64,000 nt of DNA, taken from contig JAFKAC010000066.1 of the NCBI GenBank assembly GCA_025766275.1, positions 186,001 to 250,000 of the forward strand. Direction: 5' to 3'. The position numbers and the translations under genes were made by a program. Positions 10,181 through 20,805 of this stretch are shown here, one piece after another. Origin of the DNA: Lactarius indigo. Taxonomy: Eukaryota > Basidiomycota > Agaricomycetes > Russulales > Russulaceae. The notes beneath the pieces are model-generated. The model saw nothing but the letters and a program-made list of their open reading frames with translations, searched no databases and was not told the DNA's origin. Within the stretch, counting starts at the first letter, position 1. Every line of letters starts with the position of its first letter.

Positions 10181-12940
10181 TCAGAACCGCGGCGGCCTTT
10201 CGCTAATAGTTGGGGAGAAAGTCCCCATTGAAGATAGTAAACTCGTAGTAGGAGAAGGGGGAGAATCGGTGGTACCGGATATTGAACTCATAGCGGGGGA
10301 GGGCGGAAACTCAGTACCGGATATCAAACTCGCAGCGGAGAGGGAAAAGTCAGAGGTCCTAGATAACACGCTCTCGGGCCGGCTTGGAGGTATTGTTGGC
10401 GCTTCTGGATGTTGGTGTAGCCCCCGATGAGGCAGCCACCATTCTGCGGTAGATGTGAGTGGGAGGGACACAGCCTCTGGTGGCGAACCAGCCAACGGAG
10501 TCTCGACCGGCTGAGTGCTTCTTTCCCCGGGAATGATCCGCCCTTGCGTGGTTGTCTCCGTGCCTTCCTTAAGGGTCTGTGACAACGAAAGTCCCAGTAG
10601 GGGTGTGAGGCGCCTCTCTACATGGGCCTCCGAATATGATGAGGAGAAAGAGGATCGGGTAGACGGGGAGATCTCTCCAACAATGCCGGAAGGATGTTGG
10701 GTAGTCGAGCCCACCTCAGCAGATCGTGGTAATTCAGGACTCAAAAACGAGCCGTAAGGCGACGGAACAGTGTGTTCGTCAAACAAGATGTGCGCGTTTT
10801 GAATGAGGTCGTCCATAACCAGTTTCTTTGAGACAATCAGTTGGAATATCAGAACAAGTCATTGTGACGTGCCTTCGCGTGAACGCCACCTTCCAAGACC
10901 GCGTTGCCCCGAAAAACGGTATAACAAAATTGAGCAGCGAGCGCCTTCACGTTCATTGCGTTCTTATCTGAATGAGAGGCAACACGGAGGAGATGAAGTA
11001 AAAGAGCTTGTAGAGAGGCCCTATGAACTGGATGTAGTTCACGGATCTTCGATCGCAACACGGAACAATCATTTTCCGTATATCTAGCTATACGTGACAT
11101 CAGAACGTGTATGTGGGTGAAACCTGCGAGTGCACGAAGACCGCTTACCTCTATTCTGTCTGTACTGTCTACAATCTTCCAATGAGAGCATAAAAAGTGG
11201 CTCCGGAAGATCCCATAGGTAAAGCTAAATATTGGATCAGAAACAAGATCTGACGCGTTTGCAGCTCGGCAACTGTCGCAATAAGTCACCTTGAGAAGCA
11301 TCCCAATGGAATGGATGCTATCTGTAGGGCTGAACGAAAATGACTGTTCACTTTCGAACCTGCGCCGCAACTGAATGCGAGTTCGTGTCAGCCAGTAGGC
11401 TAGTCACCGAGGTAGATACCACTCGCCTGTAATATATCTGCATCGTATATAGAACCGACCTGCGACACTAAATATGAATCCAAACACAAGCATCGATTAG
11501 CTTACCGAATATACTTTGTGAGTATTCAGACCCCTCTTCTCGACTTCTTCGATGCACATTCTGATTACTTTCGGCACATTGTCACGGTCTTGATTGGTCA
11601 CGAGGTTCACCAGAGGAACACCGAAAATCAAGTTCGAATACGTGTTGGGACGATAGTTGCAGTAGAGGGTGAGTGGAGGAATAGAAAAGGAAAGCGCGTG
11701 ACCAAAAGAAGCTCTCAGACCAGACGTATCTGTCCCGCTTAAGGCTTTCTCAACTTCAGCGCTGGTACTCATTGCCAGGTTACCATGCTTTATGTATGCT
11801 GTGCTGTATGCCGTGTCAAAGTCGAAGAATTCACGAAGAACTAATAACACTGACGTTATACCATCCGTATATTTGGCAAGAACGTTCTTGACGGTTGGTG
11901 TGAGGACAAGCCTGGCAAGACACTGCGGTTTCGGTGTAACAGTAAACGATACCTTAGCATTAATAAAACTCACATCATATCCGTCCCCCAGATTCTCAAC
12001 CCTCTTCAATCGCAACGTATTGAGTAAGGCAACGGCCCTCCTACAGTCATCGTCGGACACTAGTTTAGAGGTAATTCAACAAACCAACTTGGGACCAATA
12101 GATGACATTGACGGTACCTTGTTCGGACTTGGAAGGCTCAAGTCCCCCCAAATCTTCCTGTCGACCACCAAATATAGCTGAGACCCTGTTTCCAAACTTC
12201 TTGTTCGGAACGTCCTGGGACTGTTGCGGAACGTCGGTTGACTGGGGATATTGACGGGGGTGATGTTTCTTCAAGTATGCCTGCTGGAGCTTCAAGATCG
12301 TGTTCTCCGCATGATCGGCATATTTCGCGGCGGATTCTTCAAGACCTTCCTCGACTCGCCTTCTTATTTGGTCTTCGGTTTCCTTTCAGATGGCCGATTA
12401 TTAGGACAGCCCAAACGAAAGTTCCTGGCTTGCCTTCAACACTGTGAGGGGTTTGATGACGTCGTTATCCAAAACATCCACGAAAGCCTGCTGGGTGTTG
12501 GCTTCTGCAATGGCTGTGGGCCCCAAGATGCAGTTCCGAATGAGAAAACGCGTACCTGCTTCCAAGCTGTCTCTCACTTGATCCCATGCTGCTCTCGTTG
12601 TGGTTGGTTCGGCGCGTGGGTCGAATGGGGCGTCGACAGCTGCTGCTTCACGATGGAGTTTGCGTAAGGAACTGATACTTAAAGAGAAAGGAATGAGTCC
12701 AGATACGAGGCGAGTTCAATTCTCGGATGACAACTGACTAGGATACCTCGATTCTTCGCCTGAAAATCGAGCGGTTAGTGCAGTGCAAAAGACTCCGATG
12801 ACACTGACGGACCTCTCTTGGAAGAAAGCCAAATAACGATCCGAGATAATTTCGAGTTGTATATCGAATTGGGTGAGGAGACTGTTGGAATGACTCTCTA
12901 GAAACACTCTGGACTGAGGTTCAACGGATATGAATGACAT
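10181..12940 (-). CDS. F-BAR and RhoGAP-type protein, copy C
   Basis: Third paralogue; ATG at 12940, stop at 10181. The exon SDDDCRRAVALLNTLRLKR continues through VENLGDGYD, an intron, CLARLVLTPTVKNVLAKYT, an intron, then HGNLAMSTSAEVEKALSG and DNVPKVIRMCIEEVEKRG. Further on are LHPVHRASLQALLLHLL and a longer Ser/Pro tail starting MDDLIQNAHILFDE, which has extra residues compared with A and B and so resembles copy D. The arginine-finger position again reads Ser (KVYS). The 40 kb mobile-DNA island begins about 190 bp upstream of its start codon, so its promoter has probably been changed. Confidence 0.65.
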
Positions 12941-13180
12941 TGGAAGTCGCCGGAGGCTGCAGAGGGCGCCCTTGTTGGTTGAACCGGGCGGGAGCCATGA
13001 GGCATATTTTCTCAGGCTTTTAGCGCTTCGGTGCCGAGTCAGTATTACCGTAACACCCGTATTCGGCACAATACTGTATATTCGACGCTTTCTTCTTGTT
13101 CTCCACTCTTGATGATTACGATAGCAGTCGAACGCCCCTTCAAAAACCAACATCCCCAAAGACAAAAACAGCTCCAAGGA
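12941..13180. other. Residual upstream region of RhoGAP copy C, cut by insertion
   Basis: Up to about 13128 this matches the upstream region of RhoGAP copy D (about 62691-62970), including a CTCCACTCTT-type block at 13100-13109 and 62917-62926. After that the similarity stops and LINE sequence begins. The matching flank resumes near 53150. Confidence 0.5.
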
Positions 13181-14200
13181 AGCGGCCGTGTGCGCCCCTG
13201 AGCACGTTAAAATCTACAGGGAGCAGTGGCAGCTCGGCACATGACAGGACAGAGCCGCAGCAGTAATAACGCGAGACGATAAGACAGTAGAAAAACTACA
13301 TTATCACCTTAGCTCAGCGGATGAGCACATCGTCCCCAAGGCAGAGCTAGTGGGAATACTACTAGGACTGCAGCTAATAAAGACAAGCAAAACAGGTAAT
13401 AAGGGGTTTTTAAGTTGGGTGGACAACCAAGCGGCCATAAAAGTACGTCGAAACTCAACAAACCGGGGCGCGACATCGCAGCAGAGGCACTGAGCATGGC
13501 GGCAAACATTAAGAAGACAAGGGGCAAAAATATGCGCTGGTAATCAGATGGACCCCTGGGCACTCCGGAATACAAGGTAATGAGGAAGTCGATAAAGAAA
13601 CAAAAAAAGGCGGTGGTGGGAACATCACCCCTGCATCCCTCCCATGTTACTGAAAAAGGAGCATCAAGAAAGCTCAGATAGAAAAGGGAATGGGGGGCGT
13701 CACCTAGATTCGAAAGGTCTCCTTATTAGTTCGATGAATTTGCGTAAGGGACTTGGTGAGGGAAGTGCGGAATGAATGTACAACAAAGAACCATCTAGTG
13801 CAGCGTCAAGCAAGATGCAAGATGTCCCAGCTCCAAATGGTGCACATCCTGCCCAGTGCGTACCTACACAGATTAAGAGGAAGATATAAGCACACAATGC
13901 CCAGCGTGCGGAGTGTACGCGTGAGAAAAACCCGACGAAAAAGGGAACAAAGAGAAGAAACTCGCTAGAATCTTCTCAGAGTCAGAGGATAGGAATATTA
14001 GTGCATATATTAGCACTCGTGAAATACATCCAAACCGCCGAAAGATTCAAGCAAGGCGATCAAATCCCCACCTCCCCCCGAACCATCAAGACCCGTAGGC
14101 CTAAAGCCAAAACCTCCCCAAGGCGGACAAGGACTTTCCAAGATCCCGCAACTCACCCCACGATACGCCAGGCCCCAAAGGCCATGTAATTACGAAGAGT
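13181..14200 (+). pseudogene. LINE (Tad1-like) ORF2 3' end: RNase H and C-terminal region, decayed
   Basis: A broken frame reads PKAELVGILLGLQLIKTSKT, WVDNQAAIK, then in a shifted frame ALVIRWTPGHSGIQGNEEVD. This is the usual order of an RNase H domain: acidic residue, DNQAAI, and the C-terminal HSG...GNE..D motif. Further on EVRNECTTKNHLVQRQARCK and LQMVHILPSAYLHRLRGR match the post-RNase H region, and ALVKYIQTAERFK near 14020 matches the usual C-terminal end of such ORF2 proteins. At least one frameshift (near 13480) and stops are present. A 5'-truncated dead LINE copy marking the left end of the island. Confidence 0.6.
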
Positions 14201-14729
14201 CCACAACCGGCGAAGTACATCCTGATTCGAGGGACAATCAAAACGAGGCGCAAGCCAAAATGCACTGCACAGCCATGCACATCGCAAGACCCCATCCCCA
14301 GCGAAAAATGCGTCGAATCGGATAGAACCATAAGTATTACCCATGAATCTTATCGAACAATGACAAATCTCGTAGAAAATATGTAAAACTATCTATTATA
14401 TTCTAAACAATCGAATGAAATATTCGCCTGAGAAGTTTCGCAACGAATCTAGTAGAATTGTGTCGAATCAAGAAACGCTCCTCGCATACACCCCATTTAG
14501 TAATACCCTGAGATATCCGATCTACAGCAGCATGCTCGTAAGGCAGTCGCATACAGGCGAGTCAACATCAATTTGAGAATATCCACGTTCCGGTAGCACG
14601 CCTCTCTCACCCGCTTGAGTAAGTCCCTCTCTGCTGATATTCACATCGACTTAACCACACTTTTGGTGTAGGTAGCCTTGTTGATAAGTGACCCGCGTGC
14701 ACTTAGCGGCTCTAAAGGACTTACAGATA
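14201..14729. other. Unassigned, partly AT-rich sequence
   Basis: No coding pattern. 14345-14480 is AT-rich with several TTCGA/TCGAA motifs and resembles in composition the stretch at 52600-52920 on the other side of the nested complex. The ends of the Tnp2 transposon may lie here, but no terminal inverted repeat could be defined. Confidence 0.3.
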
Positions 14730-15287
14730 TGGACTGCTTTAGATAAGATACACTGGACCTGTAGATTAGATTATATGATCTGTACAATCTCGGACTTCTT
14801 AGCTTATCTATGACATCATGTACAATGACATCATGTAGAACACTCTGGACATTTCATTGTACTCCTTCCTTTGTTCTCTTTGCGGCGTTATCTTTATTGT
14901 GATGTCACTATGATATCATACTTGTCTGGACTTTCTTTGTTCTGGTCGCCTTGTTCTCCTTTGGTACATTCCTTTTGTCCTGTATGTAGAACAACGCTCC
15001 TTGTATCCCGTGACTCTATGTTACTGTCCTTGTACTAGTGTCACACCCCTGTATAGTATAAGTAGAGTACTCTGTACGCCCTGGACCACATCAGTTCTCA
15101 CTCTGTTGTGTGCCAGGTAAAGTCCCTCTCCTGTAAATACTATCATCAGTTCTCACTCTGTTGTGTGCCAGACATCTTCTCTGCTTCACTACAAGACTCA
15201 CCCTCTGCTGCTTACCAGTTGCACCCTATATCTCACCACAGACCTTTTGCCCTCTGTGAGTATAGGTTCTTCTTGTGCTGTTCATCA
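14730..15287 (+). mobile_element. LTR-like sequence A (solo LTR), plus orientation
   Basis: Begins TGGACTGC and ends TTCATCA. It is matched over its length by the inverted copy at 17051-18868. It has a TATA motif (TATAAG, 15057-15062). From 15090, 33 nt downstream, there is a 27-nt segment (15090-15116) repeated exactly at 15145-15171. No flanking target duplication was recognised. It ends 29 nt before the ATG of the Tnp2 transposase and may drive it. Its retroelement family is unknown because no internal region is attached; it could also be the transposon's own 5' region copied elsewhere. Confidence 0.5.
15090..15171 (+). promoter_or_regulatory. Direct repeat bracketing a GT-AG interval at a predicted transcript start
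   Basis: The copy at 15090-15116 and the copy at 15145-15171 are identical 27-mers ending in CCAG. The 55-nt stretch 15117-15171 begins GTAAAG and ends CCAG, as a fungal intron would. If spliced, one copy would be lost and the RNA would still start with the same 27 nt. Confidence 0.55.
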
Positions 15288-17463
15288 AGCCTGAGTTAGA
15301 ATACCACATCGAATATATGTCCAGTTCAGCAAGAAAATATTATTGCGATTGTGAAGCGATGTGCAAAGGCCAGCGAAAAGAAGTATCGCGCACAACATTC
15401 TATGGTCACAAAAAACATCACAATCCGTTGGCGCAATTTACCCCGGGTTTCCAAGCTTTTCTGCGTGGCTTGAGACCTCCGAGTACAGGGCCATCTCCCT
15501 CACCAAGTAATACCTGCAGGGATGCCGATCTTAATGTCGCTGGTCCCTCGAGCAAATGCTCACGCTTGTCTGGGGACAACGCTACTCCACAGGTGGGGTA
15601 TCATTACACACGCGGTAAATTATCCACTTATGTTATATTCATAGGAGCGTACAGATGCGACACAAGATCCCCCAAATGAGCCAGATGGAGGCTTTGATAA
15701 TGACATGGAGCCATCTCAGAGATCTGGCGCAGCTGGCGACTCTCTGGATGATCCGGGTTTCGACGATAATCTCGGGTCCGGGCTGCATGGTACACTCAGA
15801 GAGGCTAGTCCTGAGGCTCCTCCGTTGCCAAATCCACCTGATCATTCGGGTTCGGTGGAGGATCTCTGGGACGTGGGACTGATTCGACTGGAAGATCTTA
15901 AGCTTGCCGCGGACTTTATTACAGTGCTCCGGTCAGCATCGCTGGATGACCCCATCAGTGGAATGTCTAGCGAGGCACTTGATCGCCTACGTAGTCCGTC
16001 GCGCAACCAGCCAGCAAGTTTGATCAATGAGGACAGTAGACTGGCTATAGATCTATACCTAGGCAATCCCTCTGACGCAACATATGAAGTCAATCGCGCC
16101 GCATTCCTGCGTCGCTTCCCGAACATGCCTTTGCCATCCTATTACAAAACCAAGCGACTCGTGGCCGAGCTCACAGGAATAGAGTCAATTGTGCACGACA
16201 TGTGTATCAATTCTTGCATTGCATTCACTGGCCCTTTCTCTGAGCTAGAATCTTGTCCCATGTGCTCGGAGGTGAGATATGACCAATTTAGATTGGAAGC
16301 CAGCTCAGGGACAGAGAAAATTCCCTGGCAAGAGTTTCACACCATCCCGATCGGGCCCCAATTACAAGCCCTATACCGTGACCCTGAGAGTGCGAGGCGC
16401 GCTCATTACCTACGCGAGGAGAGATCCAGGGTCCTGACTGAAATAGATCAACGCAGCTCCCTGGAGGGCTATAGTGATGTCCTGCACAGCTCCGACATAA
16501 TCAAGGCGTTTCAGGATGGCTGCATCGGTGAGGACGACATCGTCCTCATGTTCTCAATAGACGGGGCTCAGTTATACGCGAAAAAGGCGTCCGCGTGCTG
16601 GATCTATATCTGGGTTTTGTTCAATCTCTCGCCCGATCTGAGGTATAAGAAGAACCACATATTCATCGGAGGTTTTATCCCTGGGCCAAACAATCCAAAA
16701 AATACAGATTCTTTCCTTCTACCAGGTTTCTATCATCTGTGTGCCCTACAAAAGGTGGGTCTCGCGCTTTGGGATTCGGCCCAGGAACGGCAAATGCAGT
16801 CAAAAATTTTCTTAGCGTTGCTCACCGCTGACAGACCGGGAATGATGCATGTCACCGGACTTGTGGGCTATCACGGCAAGCACGGCTGTCAACTTTACTG
16901 TGGCCTGCCAGGGTGTCGCGAGCTGCAAGGGAAGCATTACTTCCCTGTGCTCTTGAAGCCAAATGATTACAGTATCGAGGGTTGCACGCATGCCGATGTT
17001 GATATTTGGTGTCTCCCAAGAGCCTCCTCTGATGTCTACAGAGAAAATCTCAGGCAGCTGATGAACAGACACATAAGGACTATACTCACAGTGGACTAAT
17101 AGGACTGTGGTGAGATATAGAAGGTGACTGAGAAGCAGCACAGGGTGTCAAGCAAGTGAAAGCAAGAGAGGTTGTCTGGCACACAAACAGTGAGAACTGA
17201 TCTTGTTACATTGGAGGGAAGGAAGCTTACCTGGCACACAAACAGTGAGAACTGATGTGGACCAGGAGCATACATGGTACTCTACTTATACTCCTACAGA
17301 GGGTGACAGTAGTACAAGGTAAGTAATGCTAGTCACAGAATACAAAGGTGCTATTGTTCTACAAAGGGACAAAAGAGTGGACACTTTGAGAACAAGGGAA
17401 AGGAGAACAAGGAGAGTCCAGAACTAGATGATATCATACTGACATCATAATAAAGATAATACC

Positions 17464-18237
17464 TGTCACGGATGCTCTATTTTCTCCTTATTTTTCCATA
17501 TTTTTATGGATTTATTTGGTAAAGATACGAGTCTCCAACGTTGTGTCAAAACATCCAAGTCCTTATCATTAGATATGATAAGATGGTTAGTCACGTGATG
17601 CCAACATGTGCACCCACAAGCACGTGACCCTGGGATAGTAACTTCCTTATTGGATGTTACCCCTTTAGGTCACTTTCCTCATTAGTAAAGTAGTTTCTCA
17701 TTGGACGATAAGCAGGGAACATTCTAGATAGTTCTAGACTACGTTGTCATAGGGTTGTGACTCATAGATAAGGACACGTCATTGTTCTGTCAGCGTTAAT
17801 GACTGTGCATCAGTCAGCACAATAGATAACGCTGTTATTAGATACGACGCGTCAGCGTCTGACTCATTACTATTACACGTACCTTTAGTAATAAGGTTCT
17901 ATAGTAATTCGAACTCAGCCGCAGCAATGTATATAAACCCTCATGTAGCGTCCTGAGTGGAACCAACTTGTCCTCTTGGTTCTCCACTCAGGTGCATATT
18001 CCCTTTGTACTTCCCTTACTTCTCCAATGTTAACTTGTCCTCTTGGTTCTCCACTCAGCGTACCACAGTGTGATCACCTGACCTTTGGACTTGCATAAAG
18101 TCCTCACATGTGTCTACTCTCCACTGTGACTGTACGTTCGGCGCGTGACTTGTCTCCGCGCTAGGCTTGAGTGTGTACCGTGTCAGTTCACTTACACTTT
18201 GCTTGGTCTAGTTGTCGCGATAAGTCATACCGCTACA
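17464..18237 (+). mobile_element. Solo LTR B, 774 bp, with 5-bp target duplication
   Basis: Starts TGTCACGG, ends CGCTACA, and is flanked by ATACC on both sides (17459-17463 and 18238-18242). Removing it restores a continuous inverted LTR-A sequence. A TATATAAA motif lies at 17930-17937. A 27-nt segment from 17965 is repeated exactly at 18032-18058, enclosing a 67-nt GT...AG interval (17992-18058). The dinucleotide ends and 5-bp TSD are those of an LTR retrotransposon; no internal region remains, as expected after LTR-LTR recombination. Confidence 0.88.
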
Positions 18238-18361
18238 ATACCAAGTAAAGAACAAAGAGAAGTACAAAAGTGTTATACAACGCAGAGTCCAGATGTATGA
18301 TGTCATAGAAGTACAGTGATGTCATAGATGACGCAATGGTGAGTTCAGATTGTACAGATCA

Positions 18362-18815
18362 TCAAGCAGGTTACAGTGTCTGCGACAGGGGAACGTGGCT
18401 CACGCGCGAAGGTGAACGGGGAAGTTAGACACTAGACAAACTAGACAAACAAATAGAACTCAGGAATCGCGGGCAGAAGCGATCACTATAATGTGTATTC
18501 ACCTAGACAAACAAATAGAACTGTCTAGGCGTAAGCAACTGGATACGAGTAAATAGCGAGTCATCTTACCTCAGGAATCGCGGGCAGAAGCGATCACTGA
18601 GGACTACGAAAGTAAAGTACTAGGTATATAAGTATAAGGTGAGAGGAGACGCGGAGTACCGTAATCACATGGGTATGTATGGACTGTGATTCCACGAGAC
18701 AAAAATGAGGAACTAATTCAGGTCGTAAAGTAATTAATCAGTCAAATACACAGGGGACAAGGGTATGATCGCCATCGCGAGCCACACCGGCCTCGTGTGC
18801 GCTGAAGTCTCAACA
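18362..18815 (-). mobile_element. Solo LTR-like sequence C, 454 bp, with GATCA duplications
   Basis: Flanked by GATCA at 18357-18361 and 18816-18820, and absent from the otherwise matching LTR-A copy at 14.7-15.3 kb. On the minus strand it starts TGTTGAGA and has a TATATA motif (18630-18625). The 29-nt segment at 18598-18570, beginning 32 nt downstream, is repeated exactly at 18497-18469. The interval between begins GTAAGA and ends in AG. The 3' end reads TTGA rather than CA, so it is atypical for an LTR. Confidence 0.65.
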
Positions 18816-20402
18816 GATCAAATAGTATCTAATCTACAAGTCCTGTATATCTAATCTAAAGCAGTCCATGCTGCAAGTCTGGTCCGTACGAGCCGCTAAG
18901 TGCGCAGGGGTCACTTATCAACAGCAGCTAGTTACGGCCTGTAATGACACACAATATAAGGCCTGGCGTCTTGCAACTGGTATTTCAAAACCGTCTATAT
19001 TCTCTGGACTCAATCCTTCGGCTACGCTGGGACTTCCGGGATCTGCGGGCTCGGATATTATGCATCTGGCTGCGCTGAATATCTCCGACCTCATGATCAG
19101 TCTCTGGCGTGGTACCATTGACTGTACCGCACCAGACGACAGAAGTACTTGGACTTGGGCCATCCTCCGAGGCAATACTTGGCAGCAGCATGGAAAGTCT
19201 GTGGAGGACACTTTGCACTACCTCCCGAGTTCATTCGATAGACCCCCCCGCAACATCGCTGAGAAGCTAACTAGTGGCTACAAAGCATGGGAGTTCTTAC
19301 TTTATCTCTATGGCTTGGCCCCTGGTTTGCTGTATGGTGTCCTTCCTGAGGTCTTTTACTCAAACTTCTGTAAGCTCGTGCATGGTATCCGGCTTATGAA
19401 TCAACACAAGATCAGTAGTGTGAATGTGCGCGAAGCCCACTTGGCGCTGAGCTCCTTTGCTCAGGAATTCGAAATTATCTACTGTCAACGTAAAAAAACG
19501 TGCCTCCATTTTGTGCACCCTTGTGTACATTCAGTCCTCCATTTACCGCGTGAGGTCGTGCGACTTGGTCCCCCAGTGTGCTCATCTCAATGGACCCTTG
19601 AGCGCACCATCGGGAATCTGGGTGAGGAGATCAAGCAACACTCCAACCTGTTCGCCAACCTTTCACAACACGGGATTCGGCGCGCTCAGGTAAATGCGCT
19701 CAAAGCAATGATCCCGGACCTCGACGAGGATCGTAGCCACACTCTCCCTCAAGGATCTAAGGATCTTGGGGATGGCTTTGTCTTACTACGTGCATGGGAC
19801 ATCACCCCATACACCCTCAGAGATTGCGAAGCAGATGCCCTGCGCGATCTACTCCCTTCCACCCCACTTGATGTCGCTGTACGCAGGTGGGCAAAGCTTC
19901 AAATTCCTACTGGGCAGAACTGTTACAGCGCTTGGAAAGAGAAACAGAAGCCCCTTGAGAAGTGACGTACAGCATGGAACGTCAAGGTAGGTCCTGCAGC
20001 TCCATCTGCATCCACATATACTGACTGCACAGTTCTTAGCTTCTCCTCAGCGATGAAATCCGCATCGCTGAGGTATATTTCTTTGTATTAGTCCGCCACG
20101 AAGGAGATAGAGCTCTTGCACTCGTCTCTCTATATTCTTTACCCGATCCTACTCTATGTATGACTTCCATGAAGACACTCTGGTCTTGTAAGTATCTAGG
20201 AGATGCCGCACTCAAGTTCGTTGACGTCAAAGCCATTCAATCGGTCGTGGCCATGATCCCCTATAGCCCCTCGATAGACGGTCGGCCAGCTGAGGAGCGC
20301 CACTTTCTAGTTGAGAAGCCGGGCCTCAATGTCGCATTGATGTCAGGCGTCGAGGAGGACATTCCAGGGGAAGAAAATGTGGCCGCAGATGCCGGGAACT
20401 AG

Positions 20403-20805
20403 GTAGAAACGTCGTGTAACATTATATCCAAGTCTACATAGTGTGTGTCTAGTTAAATACATACGAAGGAAGTAGAGTAATGCACTATGCGTCTTGGTCG
20501 ACTCACTCGTGTGCATTTAAGCACATATTTTCCAAAGTCGGTAAGTGGAGCCAGCGCAATCCAACCATGTCTCAACCCCTATTTGGAAGGTCGGATCACG
20601 CATCTCAAAGCAACAGTTTCAGTAAACTCCCAAAATAGTAGCATGATTCCTATTTTGGACCAAGCACGACTGTGTGTACACAGCTAGCTACACCGACTGC
20701 ACACACCTCAGAATACAATAGAATTGCCCCAACGACTTTGGGTCATTATAAGAACTCGACCCCCCCCCCCAAAAAAAAAAAAATGTACGTCTTACTCTTT
20801 CCCCC
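20403..20805. other. Spacer between Tnp2 and the split hypothetical gene
   Basis: No gene recognised. It contains a homopolymer junction (C run then A run, 20761-20783) just before the proposed ATG of the next gene. Confidence 0.35.

Larger units (their letters stand above)
17049..18868 (-). mobile_element. Inverted copy of LTR-like sequence A inside the transposase gene
   Basis: The reverse complement matches 14730-15287 end to end once two nested insertions (17464-18237 plus one TSD copy, and 18362-18815) are removed. It separates transposase codons DVYREN and QVWSVR, so it is an insertion in coding sequence. It keeps the TATA and the duplicated 26-nt segment (17176-17201 and 17231-17256) around a 55-nt GTAAGC...CCAG interval on the minus strand. 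The two copies differ at many positions, so they are not a recent LTR pair. Confidence 0.6.
15317..20402 (+). pseudogene. Tnp2-type DNA transposon transposase gene, interrupted
   Basis: Exon 1 is 15317-15592 and starts with a Cys/His cluster (CDCEAMCKGQRKEVSRTTF). An intron (GTGGGG...ATAG) precedes exon 2 from 15645. The core reads GPFSELESCPMC, FHTIPIGPQLQALYRDPESA, VLMFSIDGAQLY, GGFIPGPNNPKN and GLVGYHGKHGCQLYCGLPG up to DVYREN near 17048. After an insertion the frame resumes near 18869 with QVWSVRAAKCAG, ATGISKPSIFSGL, YGLAPGLLYGV, CSSQWTLERTIGNLGEEI and RRAQVNALKAMIPDLD. A TGA at 19963 breaks the frame. A last exon (about 20047-20402) reads TLWSCKYLGDAALKFVDV and FLVEKPGLNVALM. This order is typical of basidiomycete Tnp2 (CACTA-related, Plavaka-like) transposases. 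Not functional as read. Confidence 0.75.

Noticed and set aside
15090..15171. CRISPR-like direct repeats
   Set aside because: Only two copies with one spacer-like interval in a eukaryotic LTR; splice-type borders explain them.
14730..18868. LTR-A pair as terminal inverted repeats of a DNA transposon
   Set aside because: The right copy interrupts the transposase coding sequence and the gene continues beyond it, so it cannot be the element end; both copies also carry promoter-like TATA motifs.
20761..20783. C-run/A-run as a poly(A) tail of a retrocopy
   Set aside because: No matching target duplication and no AATAAA upstream; it is a simple homopolymer junction.
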